NCBI RefSeq assembly: GCF_000514775.1
Contig: NZ_AZWO01000011.1
Location: forward strand, 1 to 64,000
Direction: 5' to 3'
Length of the DNA: 64,000 bases
Origin: Salinispora pacifica CNR114
GTDB taxonomy: Bacteria; Actinomycetota; Actinomycetes; Mycobacteriales; Micromonosporaceae
Shown here: one piece after another, positions 1-7,543 of the stretch
How positions within the stretch are numbered: position 1 is the stretch's first letter
Layout of the letters: every line of letters starts with the position of its first letter
Notes under the pieces: model-generated
Seen by the model: only the letters and a program-made list of their open reading frames with translations
Databases searched by the model: none
Told to the model about the DNA's origin: nothing
Position numbers and translations under genes: made by a program

Positions 1-82
1 CCGAAGGGCCTTTCCGCTCGACTTGCATGTGTTAAGCACGCCGCCAGCGTTCGTCCTGAGCCAGGATCAAACTCTCCAACAA
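1..82 (-). rRNA. rrs: 16S ribosomal RNA, 5' end (partial)
   Basis: The reverse complement carries the universal 5' segment of bacterial 16S rRNA, including the 27F-type block AGAGTTTGATCCTGGCTCAG at 56-75, followed by the conserved GACGAACGCTGGCGGCGTGC and a V1 entry typical of Micromonosporaceae. The mature 5' end is placed near 82 by alignment of that block to E. coli positions 8-27. The rest of the gene, and presumably 23S and 5S, lie beyond the left edge. Recognition is certain; the exact mature end is approximate. Confidence 0.97.
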
Positions 83-196
83 AAACTTGAAGAAAACCCC
101 AGCAACAAAAACAATCTGCTGCCAAATTCAAGCCCAAGCCAACCCACCAAACAGCAGGCCAACCCAGACCAAAACGGCACTGGCTTTCCAAACACC

Positions 197-211
197 CTGT
201 TGAGTTCTCAA
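197..211 (-). promoter_or_regulatory. rrn leader conserved antitermination/processing box
   Basis: On the minus strand the leader contains TTGAGAACTCAACAG, the highly conserved box found upstream of actinobacterial 16S genes and associated with Nus-type antitermination and rRNA processing. It lies about 115 bases upstream of the mature 16S end, inside the roughly 210-base leader. The leader is otherwise U-rich on the transcript, unlike the rest of this GC-rich window. Confidence 0.8.
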
Positions 212-301
212 AGAACAACCACACACCATCAGAACCCCAAACCAGGGCCCCTCAAGAGGCAACCGCTCCAGCCCGCCACTCTCGCGCCAGGCACTTTTAC
301 T

Positions 302-330
302 ACTTTACCCGGTGGTTTCTGCCGTGTCAA
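302..330 (-). promoter_or_regulatory. rRNA operon promoter
   Basis: A near-consensus sigma-70-type promoter reads leftwards: -35 TTGACA (325-330), a 17-base spacer, and -10 TAAAGT (302-307). Transcription would start near 295 and run through the leader into 16S. The perfect -35 and ideal spacing fit a strong, growth-rate-controlled housekeeping promoter. Additional upstream rrn promoters are possible, but none was seen as clearly. Confidence 0.85.
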
Positions 331-709
331 ACCGCTTTGCTGCGATCTGTCGACTTCATCCACTTTTGGGCACCACAACGTCACCGACTGTCCGTCGCCT
401 TCGTCGTGATTTCGGCAGACCGGCCGCTTGCAGTTTCCCGCTAGCGCGCCCGGCTCCTGCCGGCGGCCAACCTTACCCGGTCGGTTTCGCCTCACCAAAT
501 CCGCCTTTCGGCGAGTCTGGGGCACCGCCCAAGCGAACAATCCGGGCCGTGAGGCTCGGTCAGTCCGAGAGGTCGCTTCCTGCGCTCCGGCCGCTCGGGG
601 CGACCGCCCCGTTTCGTCCGTTCCGCGCTGGCAGAGAGAAAGTTACGCGTCCGAGGGAGTTGCCGTCAAATCCGCCGGACGCGTCCCCGGTCACATCATC
701 AGGATCCAG
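331..709. other. intergenic region between tyrS and the rRNA operon
   Basis: No convincing gene was found. The reading frames crossing it are shadows with no start signal or recognisable protein. A short perfect hairpin (CGGGGC/GCCCCG, 596-611) lies between tyrS and the rRNA promoter, without a U-tract, and could end tyrS transcripts. The stretch probably serves as tyrS 3' untranslated region and upstream promoter sequence for the rRNA operon. Confidence 0.5.
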
Positions 710-1996
710 CTATTTTCGCAGCTCAACACCGGCAAAGGAACGCTTCCCCCGACGCAGGACCAGGTAGCGGCCGTGCAACAGGTCCGCCGGGGTGACGACC
801 GCGTCCGTCGAGGACACCCGGTTGTTGTTCAGGTAGGCACCCCCCTCAGCGATCACGCGACGGGCCTCCTTGTTGCTCGGCACCAGACCAGACTCCCTGA
901 GTAGCCCGACCACGTCGGGTAGCTCGTCGAGGTGGACCAGGCCCGCCTCGGTCAGGGCAGCACGCAGCGTCGCGGGTGCGAGTTCCGCCAGCGACCCCCG
1001 CCCAAACAACGCCTGACTCGCGGCGACCACCTGGGCCATCTCCCGCTCGCCGTGTACCAGGGTGGTCAGCTCCTCGGCGAGCGCCCGCTGGGCGACGCGT
1101 GCGGCAGGTCGCTCCGCTGCCTCCTTCTCCAGGGCCTCCAGCTCGGCCCGGGAACGGAAGCTGAAGTAGCGCAGGTAGTGGGCGACGTCGCGATCATCAG
1201 CATTGACCCAGAACTGGTAGAACGCGTACGGACTGGTCAGCTCCGAGTCGAGCCAGATCGCCTCACCCTCGGTCTTGCCGAACTTCGTACCGTCTGACTT
1301 GGTGACCAACGGCGTGGTGAACGCCTCCACCGGACCCGCGCCCCGGCGACGGATGAAGTCGACGCCGGCGGTGATGTTGCCCCACTGGTCGGAGCCGCCG
1401 AACTGCAGCTGACACCCGTGGCGTCGGTGCAGTTCGAAGAAGTCGTTGGCCTGGAGCAGCTGGTAGCTGAACTCGGTGAAGCTGACCCCGCTCTCCAGCC
1501 GGGCCCGCACCACCTCGCGCGCCAGCATCCGGTTCACCGGGAAGTGTTTGCCGACATCCCGCAGGAACTCCACCACCGACATCTCGCCGGTCCAGTCCAG
1601 GTTGTTGACCAGCTGCGCCGCGTTCACACCCTGGTACGACACGAAGGGGGCCAGCTGGTCCCGAATCCGGGCCACCCATCCGGCCACCACCTCGGGCGGG
1701 TTGAGAACCCGCTCGGCGCTCTCCTTCGGGTCACCGATCTGCCCGGTCGCCCCACCTACCAGCAGCAGCGGCCGGTGGCCGGCGAGTTGGAGCCGCCGGG
1801 CGGTGATGACCTGCATGAGGTGACCGACGTGCAGGCTCGACGCGGTCGGGTCAAAGCCCACGTAGAAGGCCGAGCCCGGGCCGTCGAGCAGCGCGCGCAG
1901 CTCGTCGAGGCCGGTGGAGTCCTGGATCAGGCCACGCCACCGCAGGTCGTCGAAGAGTGTGTCCCGCTCTGCCGGCGGGGGGCTGGTGTCGGTCAC
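710..1996 (-). CDS. tyrS: tyrosyl-tRNA synthetase
   Basis: Charges tRNA-Tyr with tyrosine in the cytoplasm. The 428-residue protein has the class I Rossmann fold with the HVGH form of the HIGH motif (residues 56-59), the tyrosine-pocket segment QFGGSDQWGN (about 198-207), the KFGKT version of KMSKS (238-242), and a C-terminal S4 RNA-binding domain (about 360-425). Length matches bacterial TyrS. The start is GTG, supported by GGAG about six bases upstream. It is followed on the same strand by the rRNA operon and is divergent from the thioesterase gene. All catalytic signatures are present. Confidence 0.97.
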   Translation of the reverse strand: MTDTSPPPAERDTLFDDLRWRGLIQDSTGLDELRALLDGPGSAFYVGFDPTASSLHVGHLMQVITARRLQLAGHRPLLLVGGATGQIGDPKESAERVLNPPEVVAGWVARIRDQLAPFVSYQGVNAAQLVNNLDWTGEMSVVEFLRDVGKHFPVNRMLAREVVRARLESGVSFTEFSYQLLQANDFFELHRRHGCQLQFGGSDQWGNITAGVDFIRRRGAGPVEAFTTPLVTKSDGTKFGKTEGEAIWLDSELTSPYAFYQFWVNADDRDVAHYLRYFSFRSRAELEALEKEAAERPAARVAQRALAEELTTLVHGEREMAQVVAASQALFGRGSLAELAPATLRAALTEAGLVHLDELPDVVGLLRESGLVPSNKEARRVIAEGGAYLNNNRVSSTDAVVTPADLLHGRYLVLRRGKRSFAGVELRK

Positions 1997-2071
1997 AGTC
2001 TCCGATTCTCCCCCATGGCCAGCCGGCCCGGCGATCGGGATTACTGGCCCGCTATGCTGGCCGCCCCCGCA

Positions 2072-2482
2072 ATGACGAAGGGCTATGCCGTGGACGAGCC
2101 AGATCTGACCGGCGGCTTCGTGGGCCTGCTGGGGCTGCGCTACGCGGAGGTCAGCGCCGACCGGGTGGTCCTCCGCTGGCAGGTCCGCCCCGAGCTACAC
2201 CAGCCGTACGGCATCCAGCACGGCGGCGTCTACTGCTCGGTGGTCGAGACGGCGGCGAGTGTCGGCGGGGCCACCTGGCTGGGCGACCGGGGGCAGGTCG
2301 TCGGCGTGTCGAACCAGACCGATTTTCTGCGCGCGGTCCGGTCGGGTGAGTTGACCGCCGTGGGTACCCCGGTCCACCGCGGCCGCAGTCAGCAGCTGTG
2401 GCAGGTGGAGATCACCGACAGCGATGACCGGCTGGTGGCACGCGGCCAGGTCCGACTCCAGAACCTGTCCACGACCGGATAA
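2072..2482 (+). CDS. PaaI-type hotdog-fold thioesterase
   Basis: A small hotdog-fold acyl-CoA thioesterase of the PaaI/YdiI class. The core QPYGIQHGGVYCSVVETAAS holds the HGG-(x)n-E/A active-site pattern of the family, and the VEITDSDDRLVARGQVRL strand near the C terminus is typical of the fold. The substrate is unknown and the neighbours do not point to a pathway. Three in-frame starts exist: ATG 2054, ATG 2072 and GTG 2090. The last has GAAGGG at good spacing and may be the real one, which would shorten the protein by six residues. It is transcribed divergently from tyrS. Confidence 0.8.
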   Translation: MTKGYAVDEPDLTGGFVGLLGLRYAEVSADRVVLRWQVRPELHQPYGIQHGGVYCSVVETAASVGGATWLGDRGQVVGVSNQTDFLRAVRSGELTAVGTPVHRGRSQQLWQVEITDSDDRLVARGQVRLQNLSTTG

Positions 2483-2502
2483 CCGCAGCCGGTGGCCGCG
2501 CG

Positions 2503-3126
2503 CTAGGCGGCGGCGGGGAGGTCCAGCACGTACGCGTCGCCCTGCCGGTGGAAGCCGAGCCGGTGATAGTAGGGGGCGACCATGCCGGGCGGGGTGACGA
2601 CCTGCCGGAACCCCTTGTCGGTGAAGAGGCGGCTACGCCGGTACACGAACTCGCCTGGGGTGAAGTCCCGGAAGCGCTGGGTGACATAGTCGAGGTCGAC
2701 CTGGGCCACCCCGCCCGGCTCCGCGTGCGCCAGCACCACCCCGACCACCTCATCGGCCCTGACGACCAGGAACGCAAACCGCTCCCCGCCTCGGTGCCAG
2801 GTGAAACCGGGGTTGAACCGGGCGATGTCGGCGGCGTGTACCCGCAGCGTGTGGGCTAGGAACTGGTCGTCAACGCCCACCTCGACCACCTGGTAGGTCG
2901 CGGCGTCGTGGCGGGTCGTCAGCATGCCGCGCAGGTACCACACATTGATGACGGCCAGCACGACGTTCAGGCCAACCATCGGCCATACCGGGATCGCCGC
3001 GTTGTAGCCGATCAACACGACGCACCCGACCAGGTTCAGGGCACGCAGCCGGAGAATAGCGGTCTGCAGTAGCGACCAGACCAGCACCGCGGAGCCGGCC
3101 CAGCCGATCAGTTCCAGCCAGTTCAC
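2503..3126 (-). CDS. YgjV-like membrane protein with C-terminal acetyltransferase-like domain
   Basis: A 207-residue protein with two parts. Residues 1-70 form two or three hydrophobic segments resembling the YgjV-type inner-membrane family (GWAGSAVLVWSLLQ, LNLVGCVVLIGYN, VGLNVVLAVINVWYL). Residues about 75-207 form a GNAT-like fold, with FAFLVVRADEVVGVVLA as the central strands and APYYHRLGFHRQ as the usual C-terminal motif. The acceptor substrate is unknown. It sits just downstream of a second GNAT gene, 18 bases away on the same strand. The start is GTG. Assignment of the halves is by pattern only. Confidence 0.65.
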   Translation of the reverse strand: MNWLELIGWAGSAVLVWSLLQTAILRLRALNLVGCVVLIGYNAAIPVWPMVGLNVVLAVINVWYLRGMLTTRHDAATYQVVEVGVDDQFLAHTLRVHAADIARFNPGFTWHRGGERFAFLVVRADEVVGVVLAHAEPGGVAQVDLDYVTQRFRDFTPGEFVYRRSRLFTDKGFRQVVTPPGMVAPYYHRLGFHRQGDAYVLDLPAAA

Positions 3127-3144
3127 CTCGGCGAGGGTAGTACC

Positions 3145-3648
3145 TCAGCTCCGCGCGGGTGCGGGGGCGGGGTCGGCGAGCTCCAGGATCCACTCCTGGA
3201 CCTCGACGCCCCGCCCTGGGGCATACCCCTGGTCCTCGCCGGTGACGACGAAGCCGCACTTGCGTAGCACGGCGAGGGAGGCGCGGTTGTCCTTGGCCAC
3301 CCGGGCGTGCACGGGCCGGCGGGGCAGCTCAGCCAGGAGGACGACGAGCGCACCGGTCGCGTACCCCCGGCCCCAGCGACCCGGGTCGATCCAGTAGCTG
3401 ACCTCGGTGCGTCCGTCGGCGGGGAAGGCGACCACGTGGCCTACCACCTCATCACCGACAACCACCGTCCGCGGCACCACCGTCGGGTCGGCGCGGATCC
3501 GCGCCCAGTGCGCGTCGAACGCGGTGCGGTCGGCGGGGTCGGCCGGGCCGAACGCCGCCATCCAGTTGGCCTCGGCATCCTGCTGGTGGGTGAAGAAAAA
3601 CGGAAGATCACTATCGAGTACGGGGCGCAGGCGCAGATCGGTGGGCAT
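3145..3648 (-). CDS. GNAT family N-acetyltransferase (RimJ/RimL-like)
   Basis: A 167-residue GNAT acetyltransferase. The N terminus LRLRPVLDSDLPFFF is typical of the RimJ/RimL type. The segment EVSYWIDPGRWGRGYATGAL carries the acetyl-CoA-binding R/Q-x-x-G-x-G/A pattern, and ARVAKDNRASLAVLRKCGF is the characteristic C-terminal strand-helix signature (N-x-A-S-x-x-V-x-x-K-x-G-F). It probably acetylates a small amine or a protein N terminus; the substrate cannot be read from the sequence. It may be cotranscribed with the downstream YgjV/GNAT gene and is divergent from the first Usp gene. Confidence 0.85.
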   Translation of the reverse strand: MPTDLRLRPVLDSDLPFFFTHQQDAEANWMAAFGPADPADRTAFDAHWARIRADPTVVPRTVVVGDEVVGHVVAFPADGRTEVSYWIDPGRWGRGYATGALVVLLAELPRRPVHARVAKDNRASLAVLRKCGFVVTGEDQGYAPGRGVEVQEWILELADPAPAPARS

Positions 3649-3686
3649 CGCGCGATGGTAGCTCCGTTCGAGGCTGCCGGGGCGAG

Positions 3687-3721
3687 GGGACCAATGGCCC
3701 CGGGCTTGGGCCGACCGCCCC
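3687..3721 (+). promoter_or_regulatory. tandem DosR/DevR-like boxes upstream of the first Usp gene
   Basis: GGGACCAATGGCCC (3687-3700) resembles the DosR/DevR half-site core GGGACTTNNGNCCC, and a weaker copy GGGCCGACCGCCCC (3708-3721) follows 21 bases on, two helical turns. They lie about 65-100 bases upstream of the Usp start. DosR boxes are classically tandem and control Usp genes in mycobacteria. The match is by eye, and GC-rich sequence makes chance resemblance possible. Confidence 0.4.
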
Positions 3722-3783
3722 TGATTGGGCGGTTGCCGGACCGGCAGGCTGAAGGTGAAGCGAGCCGAAGGAGGGCAGACATC

Positions 3784-4668
3784 ATGACGAGAAGCGCCGG
3801 AGCCCCGGTCGTGGTGGGTGTGGACGGTTCCGCCGCCGCGTTGGACGCCGTCCGGGTAGCGGTACGCGAGGCGGAGTACCGGCAGCGCCCGCTCCGGGTG
3901 GTGCACGCCTTCATCTGGCCGTTGACCGGGGCCCCGTTGACCCCGGTTCCCGGCGCCCCGGTCACCGCCGGGCTGCGCAACCAGGCCGAAGAGTACGTGC
4001 GGGAAGCGGTGGAACAGGCCCGCAAGATCTCCCCCGACCTGCGAATCACCGGTGTCGTGGTGGACGGCGCGCCGACCCCGGTGCTGGTCGAGGAGGCGCA
4101 GGAAGCGGTGCTGACGGTGCTCGGCCACCGGGGTCTGGGCGGCTTCGCCGGGCTGCTACTCGGCTCGGTCACCGTGCAGGTCTCCGCCCGCGCGAAGAGC
4201 CCGGTGCTGGTCGTCCGGGGTGAACCGCGCGCGGACGGTCCGGTCGTGGTGGGTGTGGACGGTTCGCCGCTGTCCACCGCGGCGGTCGCCTTCGCCTTCG
4301 AGGAAGCGGCCCGCCGGGACGCACCGCTGCTCGCCCTGCACGCCTGGCTCTTCCCCACCCCGGTCGGACCGGGGGACATCCTGCCCCTGGTCTACGACCT
4401 GGACGCCGTCGAGGGCGAGGAGGAGCGGACCCTCGCCGAGTCGCTCGCCGGCTTCGCCGAACGGTATCCGCAGGTGCAGGTGCGGCACCGGGTCGTCCGT
4501 GGCTCGCCGGCCCGGGTGCTGGTGGAGGCGTCGAAGAGCGCCCAGCTGGTGGTCGTCGGCGCACACGGGCGCGGCGCCCTCGGCGGGCTGCTGCTCGGCT
4601 CGGTCAGCCACGCCGTCCTGCACCACGGGCACAGCCCACTGGCCATCGTCCGGCACCCCGCCGGATAG
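3784..4668 (+). CDS. universal stress protein, tandem UspA domains
   Basis: A 294-residue cytosolic protein made of two UspA domains (about 7-142 and 155-292). Each begins with the VVVGVDGS strand-loop and ends with the ATP-binding G-x2-G-x9-G-S pattern (HRGLGGFAGLLLGSVTV and HGRGALGGLLLGSVSHA). Tandem ATP-binding Usp proteins are common in actinobacteria and are induced by hypoxia, starvation or stress; their molecular targets are mostly unknown. The start is fixed by GGAGG about ten bases upstream of ATG. A second tandem Usp follows on the same strand. Confidence 0.93.
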   Translation: MTRSAGAPVVVGVDGSAAALDAVRVAVREAEYRQRPLRVVHAFIWPLTGAPLTPVPGAPVTAGLRNQAEEYVREAVEQARKISPDLRITGVVVDGAPTPVLVEEAQEAVLTVLGHRGLGGFAGLLLGSVTVQVSARAKSPVLVVRGEPRADGPVVVGVDGSPLSTAAVAFAFEEAARRDAPLLALHAWLFPTPVGPGDILPLVYDLDAVEGEEERTLAESLAGFAERYPQVQVRHRVVRGSPARVLVEASKSAQLVVVGAHGRGALGGLLLGSVSHAVLHHGHSPLAIVRHPAG

Positions 4669-4777
4669 CCGCACCGGCGCGGTGAGCGGCTCCGCACGGG
4701 TGTGGACTGCGCCCTGGTCGCCGCCGTGGTTCCCGCTGACGTCGTTGCCGGTAACCGGGTCAGCCACGCCGGCCCGG

Positions 4778-4791
4778 GGGACAATTGTGCC
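4778..4791 (+). promoter_or_regulatory. DosR/DevR-like half box upstream of the second Usp gene
   Basis: GGGACAATTGTGCC lies 24 bases upstream of the second Usp ATG. It keeps the GGGAC and G-x-x-CC parts of the DosR box and contains the palindrome ACAATTGT. So close to the start, it would act only if the promoter overlaps it. This is a weak call resting mainly on similarity to the site upstream of the neighbouring Usp gene. Confidence 0.3.
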
Positions 4792-4814
4792 GATCGACTC
4801 TGAAAGGGGTGCTG

Positions 4815-5648
4815 ATGAACCGAGCCGTGGTGGTAGGGGTGGATGGCTCACCGTCGAGCCTGGTGGCGGCGGAGCACGCCGCCCGCGCCGCGGTGCGGCG
4901 GTCGCGACCGCTGCACCTGGTGCACGGCTACCTGCACCCGTCCGGGTACGGGGTTCCCATCAACCCGTACGAGTTCGGAGTTCCGGCCCCGAACGACGAA
5001 GCGCAGTCGATGCTGGACCGGGCCGCGACCGAACTGGCCGACCGCTGGCCCGGGCTGACCATCCACGCGCGGCAGGTCGCCGGCGGGCCGGGAGCCACGC
5101 TGATTGAGGAGTCCCGCCGGGCGGAGCTGGTCGTGGTGGGTAGCCGGGGGCACGGCGGCTTCGCCGGGCTGCTACTCGGCGCGGTGGGTTCGCAGGTCGC
5201 GGCGCACGCGCACAGCCCGGTACTGGTGGTCCGGCCCACCGATAGGCCAATTGAGGCGGGCGGACCGGTGCTGGTCGCGGTGGACGGGTCGGAGTCGGCG
5301 GAGGTGGCGGTCGGGCAGTCCGCCGACGAGGCCACCCGGCAGCAGACCGAGCTGGTGCTGGTGCACGTCCACACCCCGGGTGCGACCGACGCCACGGAGG
5401 TGCTGGACACTGCCGTGGCGTCGGTGCGCGGCAGCCATCCGGGGCTGACCGTGACCGCCCGCCAGCTACGGGCGGAGAAGCCGGACCAAGCACTGATCGA
5501 CGCCAGCCGGGACGCTGCCCTGATCGTCGTGGGGACCCGCGGGCGGGGCGGATTCACCGGGATGGTGCTCGGCTCGGTCAGCCAGTCCCTGGTGCAGCAC
5601 GCCCACTGCCCGGTGCTCGTGGCCCATGCGTACGGTCGAGGGCGCTGA
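4815..5648 (+). CDS. universal stress protein, tandem UspA domains
   Basis: A 277-residue protein with two UspA domains (about 1-140 and 148-275), each opening with VVVGVDGS or VLVAVDGS and closing with the nucleotide-binding G-x2-G-x9-G-S/A motif (SRGHGGFAGLLLGAVGS and TRGRGGFTGMVLGSVSQS). It is a paralogue of the preceding gene but diverged enough not to be a recent copy. The start is the ATG after AAAGGGG; the upstream in-frame ATG at 4785 lacks a binding site. It has its own intergenic region of about 145 bases, so separate transcription is likely. It is convergent with the ABC permease pseudogene. Confidence 0.93.
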   Translation: MNRAVVVGVDGSPSSLVAAEHAARAAVRRSRPLHLVHGYLHPSGYGVPINPYEFGVPAPNDEAQSMLDRAATELADRWPGLTIHARQVAGGPGATLIEESRRAELVVVGSRGHGGFAGLLLGAVGSQVAAHAHSPVLVVRPTDRPIEAGGPVLVAVDGSESAEVAVGQSADEATRQQTELVLVHVHTPGATDATEVLDTAVASVRGSHPGLTVTARQLRAEKPDQALIDASRDAALIVVGTRGRGGFTGMVLGSVSQSLVQHAHCPVLVAHAYGRGR

Positions 5649-5659
5649 CCGGTCCGGGC

Positions 5660-6501
5660 TCAGTGGTCCCGACGCTGCGCGACAACCACCGTGAGGATGG
5701 CGGCGAGAACCGCCCAGACCGCATAGACGGTCCATGCGCCGGATGCCGTCCACGGATACGGCTGGCTTCCGAACTCGATATCGGCGATGCGCATCCACGC
5801 GCGGTAGGGCGTCAGGTGACCGAGTACGGCCGTGGCGTACAGCCGTTCGCTGAGGGCGAGCGGCAGGAGCATGAAGGCAAGTACGAAGGTGCTCAGCGTG
5901 CCGAAACTGTGCCGCACAAGAACACCAATGGCCATGGCGACCAACGCCGTCAGCGGCGCCATCAGCACCGAGGCGAGTAGCCGTTCCAGCACACCCGGGT
6001 CGGTGATGGAAAGACCCACGTCCTTGCCGTCAAGGATCGCCTGGGTGACAAAGAAGGAGCCACCGACGACCACGAGGCCGTAGCCCAACGACACCGCTGT
6101 GACGACCGCCAGTTTCGCCGCCATCACCCCGTGCCGTGCCGGCACCGCTACGAAGGTAGCGCGGATCAACCGGTGCCGTACTCGCTGACCACGACGTTCG
6201 CACCGATGGCGCCGATGGACAGCATCAAAGCAATACAGGAGGCGGCGGTGAAGGCATCGAACATCGCGTGCCTGCTGAAGTCCGCGCGAGCGGCGGCTGA
6301 GAAGTTTTCCAGATTCACATAGTCGCCATAGGCTGAATAGCAGTTGAAACCCAAAATCCCGAAGGCGCTCAACAGCAGCGTCGAAGCAGTCGAACGCAAA
6401 GACCAGAGCTTGATCCATTCAGCGGCAAGAAGATCACGGAAGCCTGCCTGAGCCTCCGTTCGTACAGTTTCGGGAGCTGACTCTTCCACCGTCAACTTCA
6501 C
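5660..6501 (-). pseudogene. ABC-2 type transporter permease, frameshifted
   Basis: The membrane partner of the ATPase gene upstream. Translation from GTG (6501) runs through an N-terminal helix and reaches VVSEYGTG, then a TGA at 6166-6168. The natural continuation LIRATFVAVPARHG resumes in another frame and runs to 5660 through several hydrophobic helices (for example AVVTAVSLGYGLVVVGGSFF). Restoring one base near 6168-6175 gives an intact ABC-2 permease of about 280 residues. The first codon overlaps the ATPase stop (GTGA), as expected for a cotranscribed pair. This is either a real inactivating deletion or a base-calling error; no slippery heptamer suggests programmed frameshifting. Confidence 0.8.
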
Positions 6502-7421
6502 TGCGTCGCCCCCGCCCGATATTCGATACTGTCACTCGTCATCCTCATAAACGCCTCCTCCAGGGAGGTCAACCGAGGACTTAGCTCGTGCACTCGTATG
6601 GACTTTGCGAAGGCCAGGTCTCCGATGTCACTGGCGCTCATTCCTTCCACTGACAACAACCCGTCGGCGTGTTGGGCCACACTCGCGCCGGCCTCGGTCA
6701 ACGCCCCGGTCAGCGCACCGAGGTCAGGTGTCCGTACGGACACTGACGACAACGTGCCGCCACGGGCTGCGAACTGGGCCAGCGTCTCGGCCGCGATCAG
6801 CCGGCCACGTCCCACGACGATCAGGTCGGTCGCGATGTGTTCCATCTCCGACATGAGGTGGCTGGAGACGAACACGGTGCGTCCCTCGGCCGCCAAACCC
6901 TGGAAGAGCCCGCGCACCCACTTCACGCCTTCCGGGTCGAGACCGTTTAGCGGCTCGTCAAACAGCAGCACGGGCGGGTCGCCGAGCAGAGCCGCAGCGA
7001 TGCCCAGTCGCTGCTTCATACCCAGTGAATAGGTCTGCACGCGCCGTTGCGCCACTTCCGCCAGGCCTACCTCCGCCAGCACCTGACGCACCCTGGCCTT
7101 GCCGATGCGATTACTCCGGGCCAACGCGGCGAGGTGGTCGTACGCGGTGCGTCCGCCATGAACAGCATGGGCATCCAGCAGGGTGCCGACGTACCGCAGG
7201 CCGCGGGGATGCGCGGCGAAGGGAAGTCCGCCGATGATGGCAGTGCCGCGCGTAGGTGTGCTCAGTCCTACGAGCATGTTCAGGGTGGTGGTCTTACCCG
7301 CGCCGTTGGGTCCGAGGAAGCCGGTCACCCGTCCGGGCAGCACGGTGAAGGTCAGCTCATCTACGGCTACGGTGCCGCCGTAACGCTTCGTCAACTGTCT
7401 CACTTCGATCACGAGGATCAT
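6498..7421 (-). CDS. ABC transporter ATP-binding protein
   Basis: Drives an ABC-2 exporter. The 307-residue protein has Walker A GPNGAGKTTT (about 36-45), the ABC signature YSLGMKQRLGIA, Walker B VLLFDEPLNGLDPEG and the H-loop VFVSSHLMSEM, followed by a C-terminal extension of about 90 residues typical of the drug/lantibiotic-export subfamily (CcmA/BcrA-like). The gene overlaps the permease by four bases. It is divergent from a DesK-type kinase and NarL-type regulator, a frequent arrangement in which the two-component system controls the exporter. With the permease broken, the ATPase may be orphaned. Confidence 0.93.
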   Translation of the reverse strand: MILVIEVRQLTKRYGGTVAVDELTFTVLPGRVTGFLGPNGAGKTTTLNMLVGLSTPTRGTAIIGGLPFAAHPRGLRYVGTLLDAHAVHGGRTAYDHLAALARSNRIGKARVRQVLAEVGLAEVAQRRVQTYSLGMKQRLGIAAALLGDPPVLLFDEPLNGLDPEGVKWVRGLFQGLAAEGRTVFVSSHLMSEMEHIATDLIVVGRGRLIAAETLAQFAARGGTLSSVSVRTPDLGALTGALTEAGASVAQHADGLLSVEGMSASDIGDLAFAKSIRVHELSPRLTSLEEAFMRMTSDSIEYRAGATQ

Positions 7422-7465
7422 CGTCCTGATCAGAGTGTCTCGGCGCGTCCCACCAACGCTGACAC

Positions 7466-7480
7466 TTTGCGATCCGCAAA
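7466..7480. promoter_or_regulatory. perfect inverted repeat in divergent promoter region, candidate operator
   Basis: TTTGCG-ATC-CGCAAA is a perfect 15-base palindrome located 44 bases from the ABC start and 63 bases from the kinase start. It is unusually AT-containing for this region. Its placement between the exporter and the two-component genes suggests a binding site for the adjacent response regulator or another dimeric regulator. This is inference from position and symmetry only. Confidence 0.5.
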
Positions 7481-7543
7481 CATCCTCGGTCGTACAACCG
7501 TAGTCGGATGCGTCCGGTCGGTCCCCCGACTAGATTCGAGCCC

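Noticed and set aside
312-904. Open frames in the rRNA leader and tyrS 3' region
   Set aside because: Short, with no ribosome-binding site, and overlapping the rRNA promoter or tyrS.
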